In this document: piece after piece, positions 7,114 to 15,655 of the stretch | Layout: each line of letters opens with the position of its first letter | How positions within the stretch are numbered: the stretch's first letter is position 1 | Assembly: GCA_045595425.1 (NCBI GenBank) | Contig: JAZOAL010000029.1 | Span: 1-15,827, forward strand | From: SIG710 sp045595425 | Lineage (GTDB): Bacteria > Bacillota > Clostridia > Oscillospirales > CAG-272 | Direction of reading: 5' to 3' | Length of the DNA: 15,827 nucleotides | Notes under the pieces: model-generated | Told to the model about the DNA's origin: nothing | The model's database searches: none | The model's input: the letters and a program-made list of their open reading frames with translations, nothing else | Made by a program: the position numbers and the translations under genes

Positions 7114-10000
7114 TCAACCGTCATAAGCATCGGACCAAACTTTTTCAAGAGCTGCCCAATCACGAACATCGCGTATTCTTACCCAAACCTCATGTTCATC
7201 ATCCCAGATATAGATATGAGAGTTGGTAGCTTCCTGAACTTCAGCATAGTACCATCTGTTCTTGTTCTTGTTGTCGCTCCAAACGATCATATCCTTATGG
7301 AGGTGATCCTTATGAGGAATTCTGTCAAGAGTACGGTTAATGATCTTCATGGCTTCTGCACGGGTAACAAGTCTGTCGGGACGGAAAGTACCATCGGTAT
7401 AACCGTCAATGAAGCCCATTTCACGTGCTGCTTCAATGAAGTCATTTGCCCAGTGTGCGGAAGTGTCGGAGAAGTGAGTGTCCTTACCGGCACTTGTTCC
7501 GTAGAAGGAGACTGCGATCTTAACCAGCTCTGCTCTTGTGATATATTCGTTGGGACGGAAGGTGCCATCCGAATAACCGCCGATAACTCCGGCATTTTCA
7601 AGAGTAGATACAGCATTGTTGAACCAGTCGGTTGCTGAAACATCGGAGAAGCTGTTGTTCTGTGACCAAACTCTTGCGCGGCTCTCATCTGTGAGCATGC
7701 GGAAGAAGATCGTAGCAACTTCAGCGCGAGTGATATAATTTTCGGGTCTTACGGTGCCATCGGGATAACCGATGATGTAACCAAAGTGATCATCCTTTTC
7801 GAGCTGAACCTTAACATAGATATTCTCGAATTTGATTCTGGAAACCTGAGAGAGCTTGATTGTAACTTTATTGTTTTTGCTTCCGCAGAGAACCGAATGA
7901 GCATATCCTGAAACCTCGGCATTTTCTTCAACAATGTAGTATGTACCCGGAACAAGCTCAAACACTTCGGGAGAGCCTGCTTTTACGGAAACAGTCTTAA
8001 CATATTGGTTGCCGCTGCTTGTATTGCGGTAAATTCTGAAATTGAATATATGGCTACCCGTGAATCCTGCAGGGGCGGTGAGCTCCTTGTCGATAACAAG
8101 ATAGCCTGTGGTTGCTGCAGTTTCAAAAGAACCTGTGAATACAACATCTTTTGCAGGCATAGTGAACTTGCCGTCCTTGGGAGTTACCTGAGAGGAGATC
8201 CAGCCGCTGAAATTGTAGCCTGATGCTGTGGCATCGGGCGCAACGGTAACTTCTTCACCATAGATGTAAGTCTTTTCTGCAGGAAGGGCAGAAGCACCTT
8301 CAGGAATTGTACCTGTATAAGCGTAGGTTACTTTGTAAGAATTACGCTCATAATAAAGCTTAAGAACAAGGGAGCCGTTTGCCGCGATAGTACCGGAAGG
8401 AATACGTCCTGCATAGTCGCTATCCTCGGTAAAGCCTTCATAGGTCTTTGCAACAGCGGTAGCAATATCGCCTGTTTTACCCGAGAGATTCTCGGTTTCG
8501 CTTGCGTTTTCGGGATAAGTTCCGTCGAGATTCTGCTTATAGTGTTCAACCTTGTAAACCGTACCCGAATTAGCTGTGAAGCTGCCTTTGAATACGACAT
8601 TTACATCAGGCATATCAAATTTACCCTCTGCGGGAGTTACCTGCTCGCTCGCCCAACCGCTAAAGGTATAACCTTCAAGAGTGGGATTGCTTGCAACGGT
8701 AACATTTTCACCGGGGTGGTGGCTTGATCCTTCGGGAAGCTCGGGAGCACCCTCGGGAACGATTCCGTTATACTCATAAGTAACCGTCAGCTTCTGATTT
8801 TCAACGAATGTACCGAGGATAATAACATCCATAGCGGGCATGATGAAGGAAGCGGCATTTACGGAAACCTGATGAGAACTCCAGCCATCAAAGGTATAGT
8901 TTTTGAGAGATGGCTTTGAAGCAAAGTTAAGCTCTGTGCCGTAAAGAACCTTTGTGAGGTTATTACGTGTTATATCGGGAGCATTTTCGGGCTGGACACC
9001 GAAATAACGGTAGTAAACATTATAAGAATTTCTCTCATAATAGAGCTTGATAACGAGCGTGTCAGGCTCGGGAGTGATAGTGCCTGTGAGAACATTAGTT
9101 GAAACGGGAGTAAATCCTTCATAATGATTAAATTTTGCGGTAACGCTGTAGCCTGTTGTGCCTGTTGCATTTACAACATCATCGGGAGTGTCTCCGTAAG
9201 AGCCGTCAAGCTTTTGCTTGTAGTGTTCAACTCTATAGGGAGTATTGGTGTTAGCCTTGAAGCTTCCCTTGATGATAACGTTTGCCTGAGGCATCGTGAA
9301 TTCTCCGTTGACGATCTCAACTTGCTCGCTGGACCAACCGCTGAATATATAACCGGGAGCTGTGGCATCAGCAGCTACATCAACTATATCACCATGACGC
9401 TTGCTTTCCGAAGCGGGAAGATCAGAAGCACCTGCAGGAACAATTCCTTCATACTCATATGCTACGGTATAAGTATTTCGTGTATAATAGAATCTGAGTT
9501 CAAGAGAACCGTCAATCAAAACTGTGCCACTCTTTACGGTATTCGGATGAGCCTCATAAGCCTCAAAACCGTCAACGGTAAGATAGTCTGCGCTTACAAG
9601 CTCGTTCTCGTGAGAATCGATCTTGTAGGAAAGCTGAGGATCGCCCCAATTACCGTCAGGAAGCTGGAAATAGTGAGAAACTGTGTAGGGAGCTTCATTT
9701 CTTGAGAAGAAACCTGTAAATACGACATCTTCATCGGGCATTGTGAACTTTCCGTCTTTGGCGGTTACGTTACCGACAGTCCAGCCGATAAAAGTATAAC
9801 CTGAAAGGGGAGGAACAGGTTCAACTGTTACAGTATCGCCCATATGATGGATCGCAGATGCGGGAAGTGCAGGGAATCCGCCCTCGGGTGTTTCACCTGT
9901 AAACTGATAGTAGACCGTATAGGGGGTCTTATCATAGTAAAGCTCCAGAACGAGCGAACCGTCACCGAGAATGTGACCTGTAGCGGTAGCAGCGCTCTTT
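7114..10000 (-). CDS. C-terminal segment: B-repeats, CnaB-like domain and three SLH domains
   Basis: This frame is open from about 10006 and reads KSAATATGHILGDGS, the natural continuation of the upstream segment. The first ATG in it, at 9843, is not a convincing start because it lies inside a B-repeat. The segment carries five B-repeats (each ending near GYTFSGW...FTMP) and three YxVxHY repeats. A CnaB-like domain follows at about 8120-7806, with Lys in LVIDKEL, Glu in YIVEENA and Asn in KFENIY placed as expected for a self-forming Lys-Asn isopeptide bond. Three SLH domains lie at about 7805-7300 (PDGTVRP.NYITRAE; SDGTFRPNEYITRAE; TDGTFRPDRLVTRAE). A Trp-rich tail of about 65 residues ends the protein. 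SLH domains bind pyruvylated secondary wall polymer and would hold the protein on the cell surface. Confidence 0.92.
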
Positions 10001-12794
10001 GTGGATTATAGGAATAGCCTTCAAAGTTGCCGGGCTCACCAACAACATAAGCACCGGTCTGACCTGTGTGCTCGGTTGTAGCAACTGGAGTCGTTTCATA
10101 CACACCGTCAACATCTGATTCGAGGTAGTGCTCTACCTTATAGAGCGTGTCACCGTTTGCGAGGAAGAAACCATGGAGTGTTACATCATGGTCTGGCATA
10201 AGGAGCTTGCCATCGGTTATGATAACATCAGAACGTTCGGAAGCCCATCCTATGAAGGTATAACCTGCAAGAGTGGGAACGTTTGCCACGGTAACTGTTT
10301 CACCGGCTCTGTGATCGGAATCAGCAGGAAGAGCAGGGGCACCTGCGGGAATATCTGCCGGATCATCGTAATCGTATGTATATGTAACGGTATGAATATT
10401 ACGAGCGTAATAGAGCTTCAAAATAAGAGAACCGTCAGCAAGAACAATACCTTCGGGGGTGGAAATAGAAGGATCGTAAGTGAACTGAGGATAATCCATA
10501 ATGGTAGCTTCAGCTTTTTTGCCCGTAGTTCCGTCATAATGATAGTGGAAGTTAGTAGGTTCTGCAGGATATGTTCCGTCTGTATTCTGCAGATAGTGCT
10601 CAACCTTATAGGCAACTGTATTTGAAGGAACGAAAGAACCGATGAGCACAACATCACGTGCGGGCATAGTAAACTTGCCTTCGGTTATTACAACTGAAGA
10701 ACTGTCTACAGCCCAATATACAAATGTGTAACCGGGAACATCGGGAATATCTGCAACAGTAACAGTATCACCTGCGTTGTATGTAGCGGGATCTGGAAGA
10801 TCGGGAGCACCTGCGGGGACAGTACCTCTATATTCATAAGAAACTGTAAAATCGATAGCAGTGCTTGTTGAGCTGAGGACAACATTGCCTTCAGGCATCG
10901 TGAAGCCTCCGTTTGTAACGGTAACATCGGTTGTTGTCCAGTCACTGTAGGTATGAGTTGCGGTATCTGCATGCTTAGGCAGAACGGTTATGTCAGCACC
11001 CGGCAAACGGTAATATGTAGCATAAACATTACCGTCAACCATATAGGTAACCGTATTAAATTCAATTTCGGGAGAGTTAACAACTGCAACTTCATTTTGC
11101 TGACTGTCAACTATCGAAGCTGTACCCAGGTTTGTGTTTATAAATCCATCATTTGCAGCAATTTCGGTGGTACGGGAATCGATAACATTGTAATCGGGAG
11201 CAACATTGATTCTGATAACCAACATTTTTCCGTAGAAATCACCGTCACGAGGAGTTGTTGAAACGTAATTTGCATCAAAATCAAAGCCTTCAACGTGAAG
11301 CGTATTTCCGTTGATGCTCGGAACAAGATTTGAATCTGTAATTTCAGCCCCCCAACCGTTCGCGGTCTTGTTTGCGGTAGCGAGAGCAATGTAATTTACA
11401 TTATTCGGAAGAATGAAATAAGGAGAAACTGTATCTATAACAGCAGCATCTGTTCCAAGTGAGATAGTGGGTGTTCCGATATTCTGCATAACCGACTCAA
11501 AGATAGCATCGAGGGTCAGTATATCGCTTGGAACCCAATAATAGCCGTTTGTGGGGCTGCCTGTGCCGGCAGTTATCGTGCTGCCTGAAGCTTGAGCGTC
11601 GGGATAGTTGCTCGATACATAGTGCATGAACTGGTTGGTCTGGTCTGTACCGAGTTGAGAATCATCTGCACCTTGAGCAACACTGATGGCATAAACCTCA
11701 ACGTTTGCGTTCTTAAGGGCATAAGCCTCGTTTATCGCGTTTCCTGCAACATCGGATTCATACCCGCTTGAATGTGTAGGCGAGCCGTCTGTAAATACAA
11801 CAACGATCTCATGTCTGCCTGCGATATCTTCAGCAGTTCTGTCGTCAAAGAGGGCGTGCTCTGCAAGCTCAAGACCATAGTCTATAGCGGTTGCTCCGCC
11901 GGCGTCAAGAGAGTTGACTGCGCTCTTAAGAGTAGCGGCACCGGCAGAGTTGACAGTTGTGAGCCCCGTGACTATCTGGGTGTAGTTATAGTCGCTGGAG
12001 TTCTTATCATTGCCGACAACCGCCGCTGTGACATCCTGTGTGGCACCGCTTCCGCTGTAATAGGAATCATCAGCAAATTTTATAATAGAAATGCGGTGCT
12101 TGTCAGCTTCGTTTGAGATCGCCGCATTGCTTTTCAGAGCTTCATCAATGAAACTGTTAACAGCATTTTTGAGCTGTGTCATCTTAGTTTCTGTAGCTGT
12201 TGTGGTAGAAGTTGTTCTTGTGTAGAACTGCACAACCTCATAGCTGTTTTCTCTGCTTGTGCTTGGTGTAACAGAAGAGTCAAGCGCCGGGTATACATAT
12301 GTATAGCCATCGCGATAAGAACCGTAACGGTAATAATAGTAATTGCCATCGTCTGCATTGGAACGGCTCACGCTTTGATAAGTGCCGTCTGACAGCTGGA
12401 TATAATATGTTGTGCTTGTAGTATTGAATCCGTAATAGGTCTGGCGGTTGATATAGCCGGATTCATATGCTACCGCGTTTACGGCATTGTAGGTAGTGGT
12501 GGTATGGGAGTCGGTCTGATCCATACTCCCGGAAACGTCAAGCACAAGAGCTATATCCGTGGGGATAATTGATTCTGTGTTTGTAACGGTACCGGTGGTA
12601 AGTGCGTTGATAACGATATCAACAGTCCCATCGGGAACACCATTTTCAAGATGGGGTCTGGCTATTTTTGTGAGAACAACACCGTCTCCTTGATTGTCGT
12701 TCATCATTAGTCCGTCTGAATGAGCGATAATACCTTCTTCAGCGGAAATCGGGATAGATGGGATCATAGTGATCACCATGAGCATCGCCAGCAA
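9828..12794 (-). CDS. N-terminal segment: VWA domain and first B-repeats of the SLH surface protein
   Basis: The coordinates give the open segment from its first internal ATG; the natural start is probably at 12825 (see the full-length entry). A signal peptide (LLAMLMVITMIPSIPISAEE) precedes a von Willebrand A domain at roughly 12565-11450. Its metal-binding site is complete: DVSGS in LVLDVSGSMD, the Thr in GGATAIDYG and the Asp in VFTDGSPT. Between the first motif and the following helix (TKMTQLKNAVNSFID) sits an insert of about 105 residues, rich in Tyr, Ser and Thr. After the VWA domain come a partial B-repeat and then full InlB-type B-repeats (GYTF..W......FTMP..DV pattern), alternating with YKVEHYLQ..DG.Y repeats. 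The last roughly 60 residues, after GYSYNP, are out-of-frame nonsense beyond the break near 9998. The role is inferred to be cell-surface adhesion. Confidence 0.9.
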   Translation of the reverse strand: MLAMLMVITMIPSIPISAEEGIIAHSDGLMMNDNQGDGVVLTKIARPHLENGVPDGTVDIVINALTTGTVTNTESIIPTDIALVLDVSGSMDQTDSHTTTTYNAVNAVAYESGYINRQTYYGFNTTSTTYYIQLSDGTYQSVSRSNADDGNYYYYRYGSYRDGYTYVYPALDSSVTPSTSRENSYEVVQFYTRTTSTTTATETKMTQLKNAVNSFIDEALKSNAAISNEADKHRISIIKFADDSYYSGSGATQDVTAAVVGNDKNSSDYNYTQIVTGLTTVNSAGAATLKSAVNSLDAGGATAIDYGLELAEHALFDDRTAEDIAGRHEIVVVFTDGSPTHSSGYESDVAGNAINEAYALKNANVEVYAISVAQGADDSQLGTDQTNQFMHYVSSNYPDAQASGSTITAGTGSPTNGYYWVPSDILTLDAIFESVMQNIGTPTISLGTDAAVIDTVSPYFILPNNVNYIALATANKTANGWGAEITDSNLVPSINGNTLHVEGFDFDANYVSTTPRDGDFYGKMLVIRINVAPDYNVIDSRTTEIAANDGFINTNLGTASIVDSQQNEVAVVNSPEIEFNTVTYMVDGNVYATYYRLPGADITVLPKHADTATHTYSDWTTTDVTVTNGGFTMPEGNVVLSSTSTAIDFTVSYEYRGTVPAGAPDLPDPATYNAGDTVTVADIPDVPGYTFVYWAVDSSSVVITEGKFTMPARDVVLIGSFVPSNTVAYKVEHYLQNTDGTYPAEPTNFHYHYDGTTGKKAEATIMDYPQFTYDPSISTPEGIVLADGSLILKLYYARNIHTVTYTYDYDDPADIPAGAPALPADSDHRAGETVTVANVPTLAGYTFIGWASERSDVIITDGKLLMPDHDVTLHGFFLANGDTLYKVEHYLESDVDGVYETTPVATTEHTGQTGAYVVGEPGNFEGYSYNPQRALLPLQVTFSVTVRSFWSFTMIRPPIRSTISLQVKHPRADSLHFPHLRSIIWAIL

Positions 12795-12814
12795 AAACGA
12801 CGCTATTCTTTTTG

Positions 12815-12822
12815 TTTTTTTT
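12815..12822 (-). repeat. A8 homopolymer in codons 2-4 of the surface protein gene
   Basis: On the coding strand the start reads ATG followed by eight A, a C and five more A. With eight A the product ends after about 30 codons; with seven the signal peptide and the whole VWA frame are in register. A tract of this length at this position is a typical slipped-strand contingency site. Confidence 0.8.
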
Positions 12823-12958
12823 CATTTGCGTTCTCCTTTCGACTGTTTTCCGATACTATGATTTGATTTGAAGCTTGATACACAGATCAGAGTGAGATTT
12901 TTATGCCCTTAAAGCAGATTTTAGGTAAGAAAATTTTTCATATACTTTCTTAATATAA

Positions 12959-12990
12959 ATTATAGCATTTTTTTCAATATATTTTGTCAA
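12959..12990 (-). promoter_or_regulatory. probable promoter of the surface protein gene
   Basis: On the minus strand TTGACA (12990-12985) is followed by an extended -10, TGCTATAAT, with TATAAT at 12964-12959. The spacing to TATAAT is 20 bp, longer than ideal, so the TGn extension probably matters. The predicted leader of about 125 bases up to the ATG at 12825 is AT-rich and holds no motif I recognise. Confidence 0.55.
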
Positions 12991-13064
12991 AAAAATTTTT
13001 AAAAATAAATTTTGTTAAATATTTACAAACTGCTGATGCTCTGGAATAAAAAGCAACAAAATTC

Positions 13065-13093
13065 TTGAAAAAAGATATCTTTAGGTATATAAT
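13065..13093 (+). promoter_or_regulatory. promoter of the SDR gene
   Basis: TTGAAA (13065-13070), a 17-bp spacer and a perfect TATAAT (13088-13093). Transcription would begin near 13100, about 74 bases before the ATG. It diverges from the surface protein promoter; the 13-kb intergenic region (12826-13173) is otherwise strongly AT-rich and empty. Confidence 0.8.
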
Positions 13094-13173
13094 AGCAGTG
13101 TTAAGTGTTGGCGGAAGGTTATTTGTGCTGATTACTCTTTAAAAAATATACTTAAAGATCGGGATATAGAGAA

Positions 13174-14052
13174 ATGAATGTGAAAAAATGGCTTAAAAAT
13201 AACACAAAATCCCTTGAAGGCAGGACGATCGCGGTCACCGGATCAACGGGCGGCATCGGCCGTGAGCTTTGCCGATATCTTCTTTCGCTTAATGCGTCTT
13301 TGATACTTATAGACAGAAGCAAGGAAAAATCCGATGAGCTATGCAAAATTTTAACTTGGGAATTTAAAGAACCGAAAATCGAGCAAATGTTTGCCGATAT
13401 GGAAAATATTGAATCCGTCAGGATAGTTTGTGACGCTTTGAAAAAATATCCTCTTGATGCCTTGATATTAAATGCCGGAGCGTATAGCATACCGCGGCAT
13501 AAGTGTTCAACGGGATATGATAATGTGTTTCAGATCAATTTTGTTTCGCCCTATTTCATGGTGAGAAAGCTGCTTCCGTGCCTTCGTGAGCGCGGCGGAA
13601 CTGTTGTTGCCGTTGGCAGCATCGCTCATAACTATTCCAAAACCGATGCAAAGGATATTGATTTTTCAACTCGCAAAAGGGCAAGTCTCGTTTATGGAAA
13701 TGCCAAAAGATATGTGATGTACGCGCTTCAAGGCTTGTTTCAAAATGAAACCGAGGTTAAGCTTGCTGTGACCCACCCCGGAATAACCTTTACCGGCATT
13801 ACTGCGCACTATCCAAAGCTGATATTTGCAGTTATAAAGCATCCGATGAAGGTGATTTTTATGAAGCCGCGCACCGCTTGCCTTTCGATTCTCTACGGAC
13901 TTTTTAAAAAATGTGAAAAGGGCAGTTGGATAGGTCCCGCGGTATTTGATGTCTGGGGCAAGCCCCAAAAGAAGCATCTCCGTACAGCATCGGAGAAGGA
14001 ACAAAACCATATCTGCATTGAAGCCGAAAGAATATTTAAGGAAATAAAATGA
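13174..14052 (+). CDS. short-chain dehydrogenase/reductase (SDR) family oxidoreductase
   Basis: This is a 292-residue NAD(P)-dependent oxidoreductase. The Rossmann dinucleotide motif TGSTGGIG is at 22-29, NAG at 100-102, the catalytic Ser at 149 (VAVGSIAH) and the catalytic YxxxK as Y174-GNA-K178, all in the expected order and spacing. The N-terminal extension before the first beta strand (KKWLKNNTKSLEGRTIAVTG) and the C-terminal part after residue 215, with basic and aromatic stretches, are typical of the larger SDRs in Clostridia that resemble retinol dehydrogenase-type enzymes. The substrate cannot be told from sequence. The ribosome site is weak (CGGGATATAGAGAA before ATG 13174). The stop codon overlaps a possible 36-residue ORF (ATGA at 14049-14052). 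It is convergent with ddh across a bidirectional terminator. Confidence 0.92.
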   Translation: MNVKKWLKNNTKSLEGRTIAVTGSTGGIGRELCRYLLSLNASLILIDRSKEKSDELCKILTWEFKEPKIEQMFADMENIESVRIVCDALKKYPLDALILNAGAYSIPRHKCSTGYDNVFQINFVSPYFMVRKLLPCLRERGGTVVAVGSIAHNYSKTDAKDIDFSTRKRASLVYGNAKRYVMYALQGLFQNETEVKLAVTHPGITFTGITAHYPKLIFAVIKHPMKVIFMKPRTACLSILYGLFKKCEKGSWIGPAVFDVWGKPQKKHLRTASEKEQNHICIEAERIFKEIK

Positions 14053-14159
14053 TATATATTGATGTCCGAATTGGAATATTTGAAGGAAGAATCGATAGAT
14101 TTATTGCTGAAACAGAACCGTGCAAAGAATTTTCGACCCTCTTGTGGCTGATTATATAG
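14049..14159 (+). CDS. possible 36-residue ORF overlapping the SDR stop
   Basis: The ATG at 14049 overlaps the SDR stop as ATGA, and the frame runs to TAG at 14157-14159. The product begins MIYIDVRIGIFEGRIDRF and ends in a hydrophobic LLWLII. It has no recognisable domain and may be a chance ORF or a decayed gene end. The overlap and the position before the terminator are the only support. Confidence 0.2.
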   Translation: MIYIDVRIGIFEGRIDRFIAETEPCKEFSTLLWLII

Positions 14160-14165
14160 AAAAAG

Positions 14166-14212
14166 ATCCCATCAGGTCAGACTGAAACAATCTGATTTTG
14201 ATGGGATTATTT
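14166..14212. terminator. bidirectional terminator between SDR gene and ddh
   Basis: ATCCCATCA (14166-14174) pairs with TGATGGGAT (14199-14207), with an inner TCAGA/TCTGA helix (14177-14181/14191-14195). TTATTTTTAG follows on the + strand. On the minus strand the stem is followed by CTTTTTC, so it can serve both convergent genes. Confidence 0.8.
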
Positions 14213-14223
14213 TTAGTTTTATA

Positions 14224-15216
14224 TTAAAGCAGTTCGCGGACGATTTCTGCATGAGATTTAGGGGAGAAATAAGCGGGAGGCACATCAAAAATCGTTGCGG
14301 CTCCTGAATGACCTGCAGAGTTCATTTTGTAAACGGCCCTTGCACAGCAAACAAGAACACTTGCTGTAAATTCGGGATTAGAGCCGAGCCTCAGGGAATA
14401 TTCGATCATGTGCTTTGTTTCGCCGTTTTCTCCTGTAACTCCGCTGCGCATAACAAATCCGCCATGAGGTATTCCGCTGTGATCACGCTTTAGCTCCTGT
14501 GCTGTGATAAAATGCACTATGGTGTCATAATCGGCAAAATAATTCGGCATTGTCTTGATCTCGTTTTCAATGCGAGCCTTGTCTGCTCCGTCTGCCGCAA
14601 CAACGAAACATTCACGCAGATGCTTTTCACGGGTGGTCAGAGTAGGATTTTCGCCGCCTCTTACCTTTTTAAGTGCCTCGGGCACGGGAATGGTATACTG
14701 CTTTGCATCGAGCACTCCTTCAATTCTTCTGATCGCATCGGAATGACCTTGGCTCACGCCCTTGCCCCAGAAGGTGTAATCATTGCCGCAGGGTAAAATG
14801 CAGTTTCCGAGCAAACGCTGAAGGCTGAACATACCGGGATCCCATCCTGCCGAGATAAGGGCGGTCTTTCCGCTCTCTTTTGCAATTTTGTCACAGTTTT
14901 CGAAGTGTTCGGGGATCTTTGCATGGGTATCAAAGCTGTCAACTATGTTAAAGTATTTTGCATAAAGCGGACTCTGAGAGGGAAGATCTGTGGCACTGCC
15001 TCCGCAAAGTATCATGACATCGATTTCGTCCTTCATTTCAATTGCCTTGTCGATTCCGTATACGGGAACACCGGGTGTTAGAGTCTTCAGAGTTTCAGGG
15101 GGTCTTCTTGTAAAGAAAGCTGTAAGCCTCATATCGGGATTGGCTCTCAGCGCAAGCTCAACACCTCTGCCAAGATTCCCGTATCCCAAAATTGCGATTC
15201 TGATCTTATTGTTCAC
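14224..15216 (-). CDS. ddh: meso-diaminopimelate D-dehydrogenase
   Basis: This enzyme catalyses the NADPH-dependent reductive amination of L-2-amino-6-oxopimelate to meso-2,6-diaminopimelate, a one-step branch of the lysine and peptidoglycan precursor pathway in the cytoplasm. The 330-residue product matches the family along its length: the NADP-binding GYGNLGRG near residue 11, CGGSATDLP, the signature SAGWDPGMFSLQR, FWGKGVSQGHSDAIRRI, TMPNYF, IPHGGFV and the C-terminal NPEFTAS. The usual length is about 320-330. The preferred start is GTG at 15216-15214, six bases after AGAGGTG; a GTG at 15225 is inside that ribosome site. From the chosen start, MNNKIRIAILGYGNLGRG aligns with known family N-termini. 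It has its own promoter and terminator and is not in a lysine operon here. Its presence implies meso-DAP-type peptidoglycan. Confidence 0.96.
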   Translation of the reverse strand: MNNKIRIAILGYGNLGRGVELALRANPDMRLTAFFTRRPPETLKTLTPGVPVYGIDKAIEMKDEIDVMILCGGSATDLPSQSPLYAKYFNIVDSFDTHAKIPEHFENCDKIAKESGKTALISAGWDPGMFSLQRLLGNCILPCGNDYTFWGKGVSQGHSDAIRRIEGVLDAKQYTIPVPEALKKVRGGENPTLTTREKHLRECFVVAADGADKARIENEIKTMPNYFADYDTIVHFITAQELKRDHSGIPHGGFVMRSGVTGENGETKHMIEYSLRLGSNPEFTASVLVCCARAVYKMNSAGHSGAATIFDVPPAYFSPKSHAEIVRELL

Positions 15217-15251
15217 TGTTATCACCTCTTGTGACAGAATTTTACTTAATA

Positions 15252-15280
15252 ATTATACCACGCGATCTGCTAAATTACAA
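15252..15280 (-). promoter_or_regulatory. promoter of ddh
   Basis: On the minus strand TTGTAA (15280-15275), 17 bp, then TGGTATAAT, an extended -10 with TATAAT at 15257-15252. It lies about 35 bases before the GTG start. The stretch 15281-15376 holds nothing else that I recognise. Confidence 0.75.
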
Positions 15281-15376
15281 GATATAGGGAAAAATTAAGA
15301 GGTTTAAATTTTTACAAAAAAATATCGTCCGAGCGGCTTTTAAGACAGCATTTTTTATAATAAAGGAGGAGGTAAA

Positions 15377-15655
15377 TTACTGCTTTTTCAAATTTTTCTG
15401 ATAATGCTGAATAGAAAAACCCAGCTACCTTTTGAACTTTTGAGAGAAATATGACAGGGAAGAGAAGCCGAATTTGCTTGCCACATCAGTGGCTTTTTTC
15501 CCGCTCAGGATAAGGTCTCTGGCATTTTGCATTTGGATGATATTGAAATATTCCATGACGCTTTTTTCGGTATATTGTGTAAAAATATTTCTGAGGGTCG
15601 TTTTTCTGCAGCCTATGTGTCCGGAAATATCATCGAGAGTCGGACTGCGTTCGTC
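15377..15655 (-). pseudogene. AraC-family regulator fragment: DNA-binding half only, with in-frame amber
   Basis: The C-terminal double helix-turn-helix of an AraC regulator is clear: PTLDDISGHIGCRKTTLRNI, then the family signature region DVASKFGFSSLSYFSQKFKR. The frame then meets TAG (15427-15425) exactly where the family usually has Tyr, and continues in the same frame as LGFSIQHYQKNLKKQ to a TAA at 15379-15377, a normal AraC ending. The N-terminal effector domain is missing. Upstream of about 15655 the frame stays open to 15700 but reads an Arg/Phe-rich stretch that is antisense to the metallophosphoesterase remnant. No ribosome site or promoter was seen. It is a broken gene by two independent criteria. 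Confidence 0.75.

Larger units (their letters stand above)
7114..12825 (-). pseudogene. giant SLH-anchored VWA/B-repeat surface protein, frame broken at two homopolymer runs
   Basis: This entry describes the whole gene; its two open segments are listed separately. The natural start is the ATG at 12825-12823, preceded by AAAGGAGAA (12831-12839) at good spacing. From it the frame runs MKKNKKNS and stops after about 30 codons. If the A8 tract that follows (12815-12822) were A7, translation would continue as MKKTKRIASFLLAMLMVITM, an excellent signal peptide, into the long central frame. A second break lies at an AAA run (9998-10000), where one extra A would join the central frame to the final one. 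The two changes are opposite in sign, so ATG and stop are in one frame and the intact product would be 1,903 residues. All domains between and after the breaks are undamaged. The gene is therefore phase-variable, newly inactivated, or affected by two sequencing errors. Confidence 0.75.

Noticed and set aside
9124..10625. Open frames on the + strand inside the surface protein gene (9124-9705 and 10128-10625)
   Set aside because: They are antisense to well-recognised B-repeat coding sequence, are Cys- and Ile-rich shadows and recur because the underlying DNA is repetitive.
12792..12794. ATG at 12794 as the start of the surface protein
   Set aside because: It lies inside the signal peptide, lacks a ribosome site and would drop the basic N-terminal KKTKR stretch; the ATG at 12825 has a strong AGGAG site.
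12815..12825. Programmed -1 ribosomal frameshifting on the A-AAA-AAC heptamer
   Set aside because: A -1 shift there leads to CAA AAA GAA TAG, a stop, so it cannot give the VWA frame; a +1 or -2 change is required.
15361..15400. AAGGAGGAGG at 15364 as a ribosome site for a + strand gene
   Set aside because: No start codon follows at useful distance and the frame closes after about 12 codons; the stretch lies at the end of the minus-strand AraC remnant.
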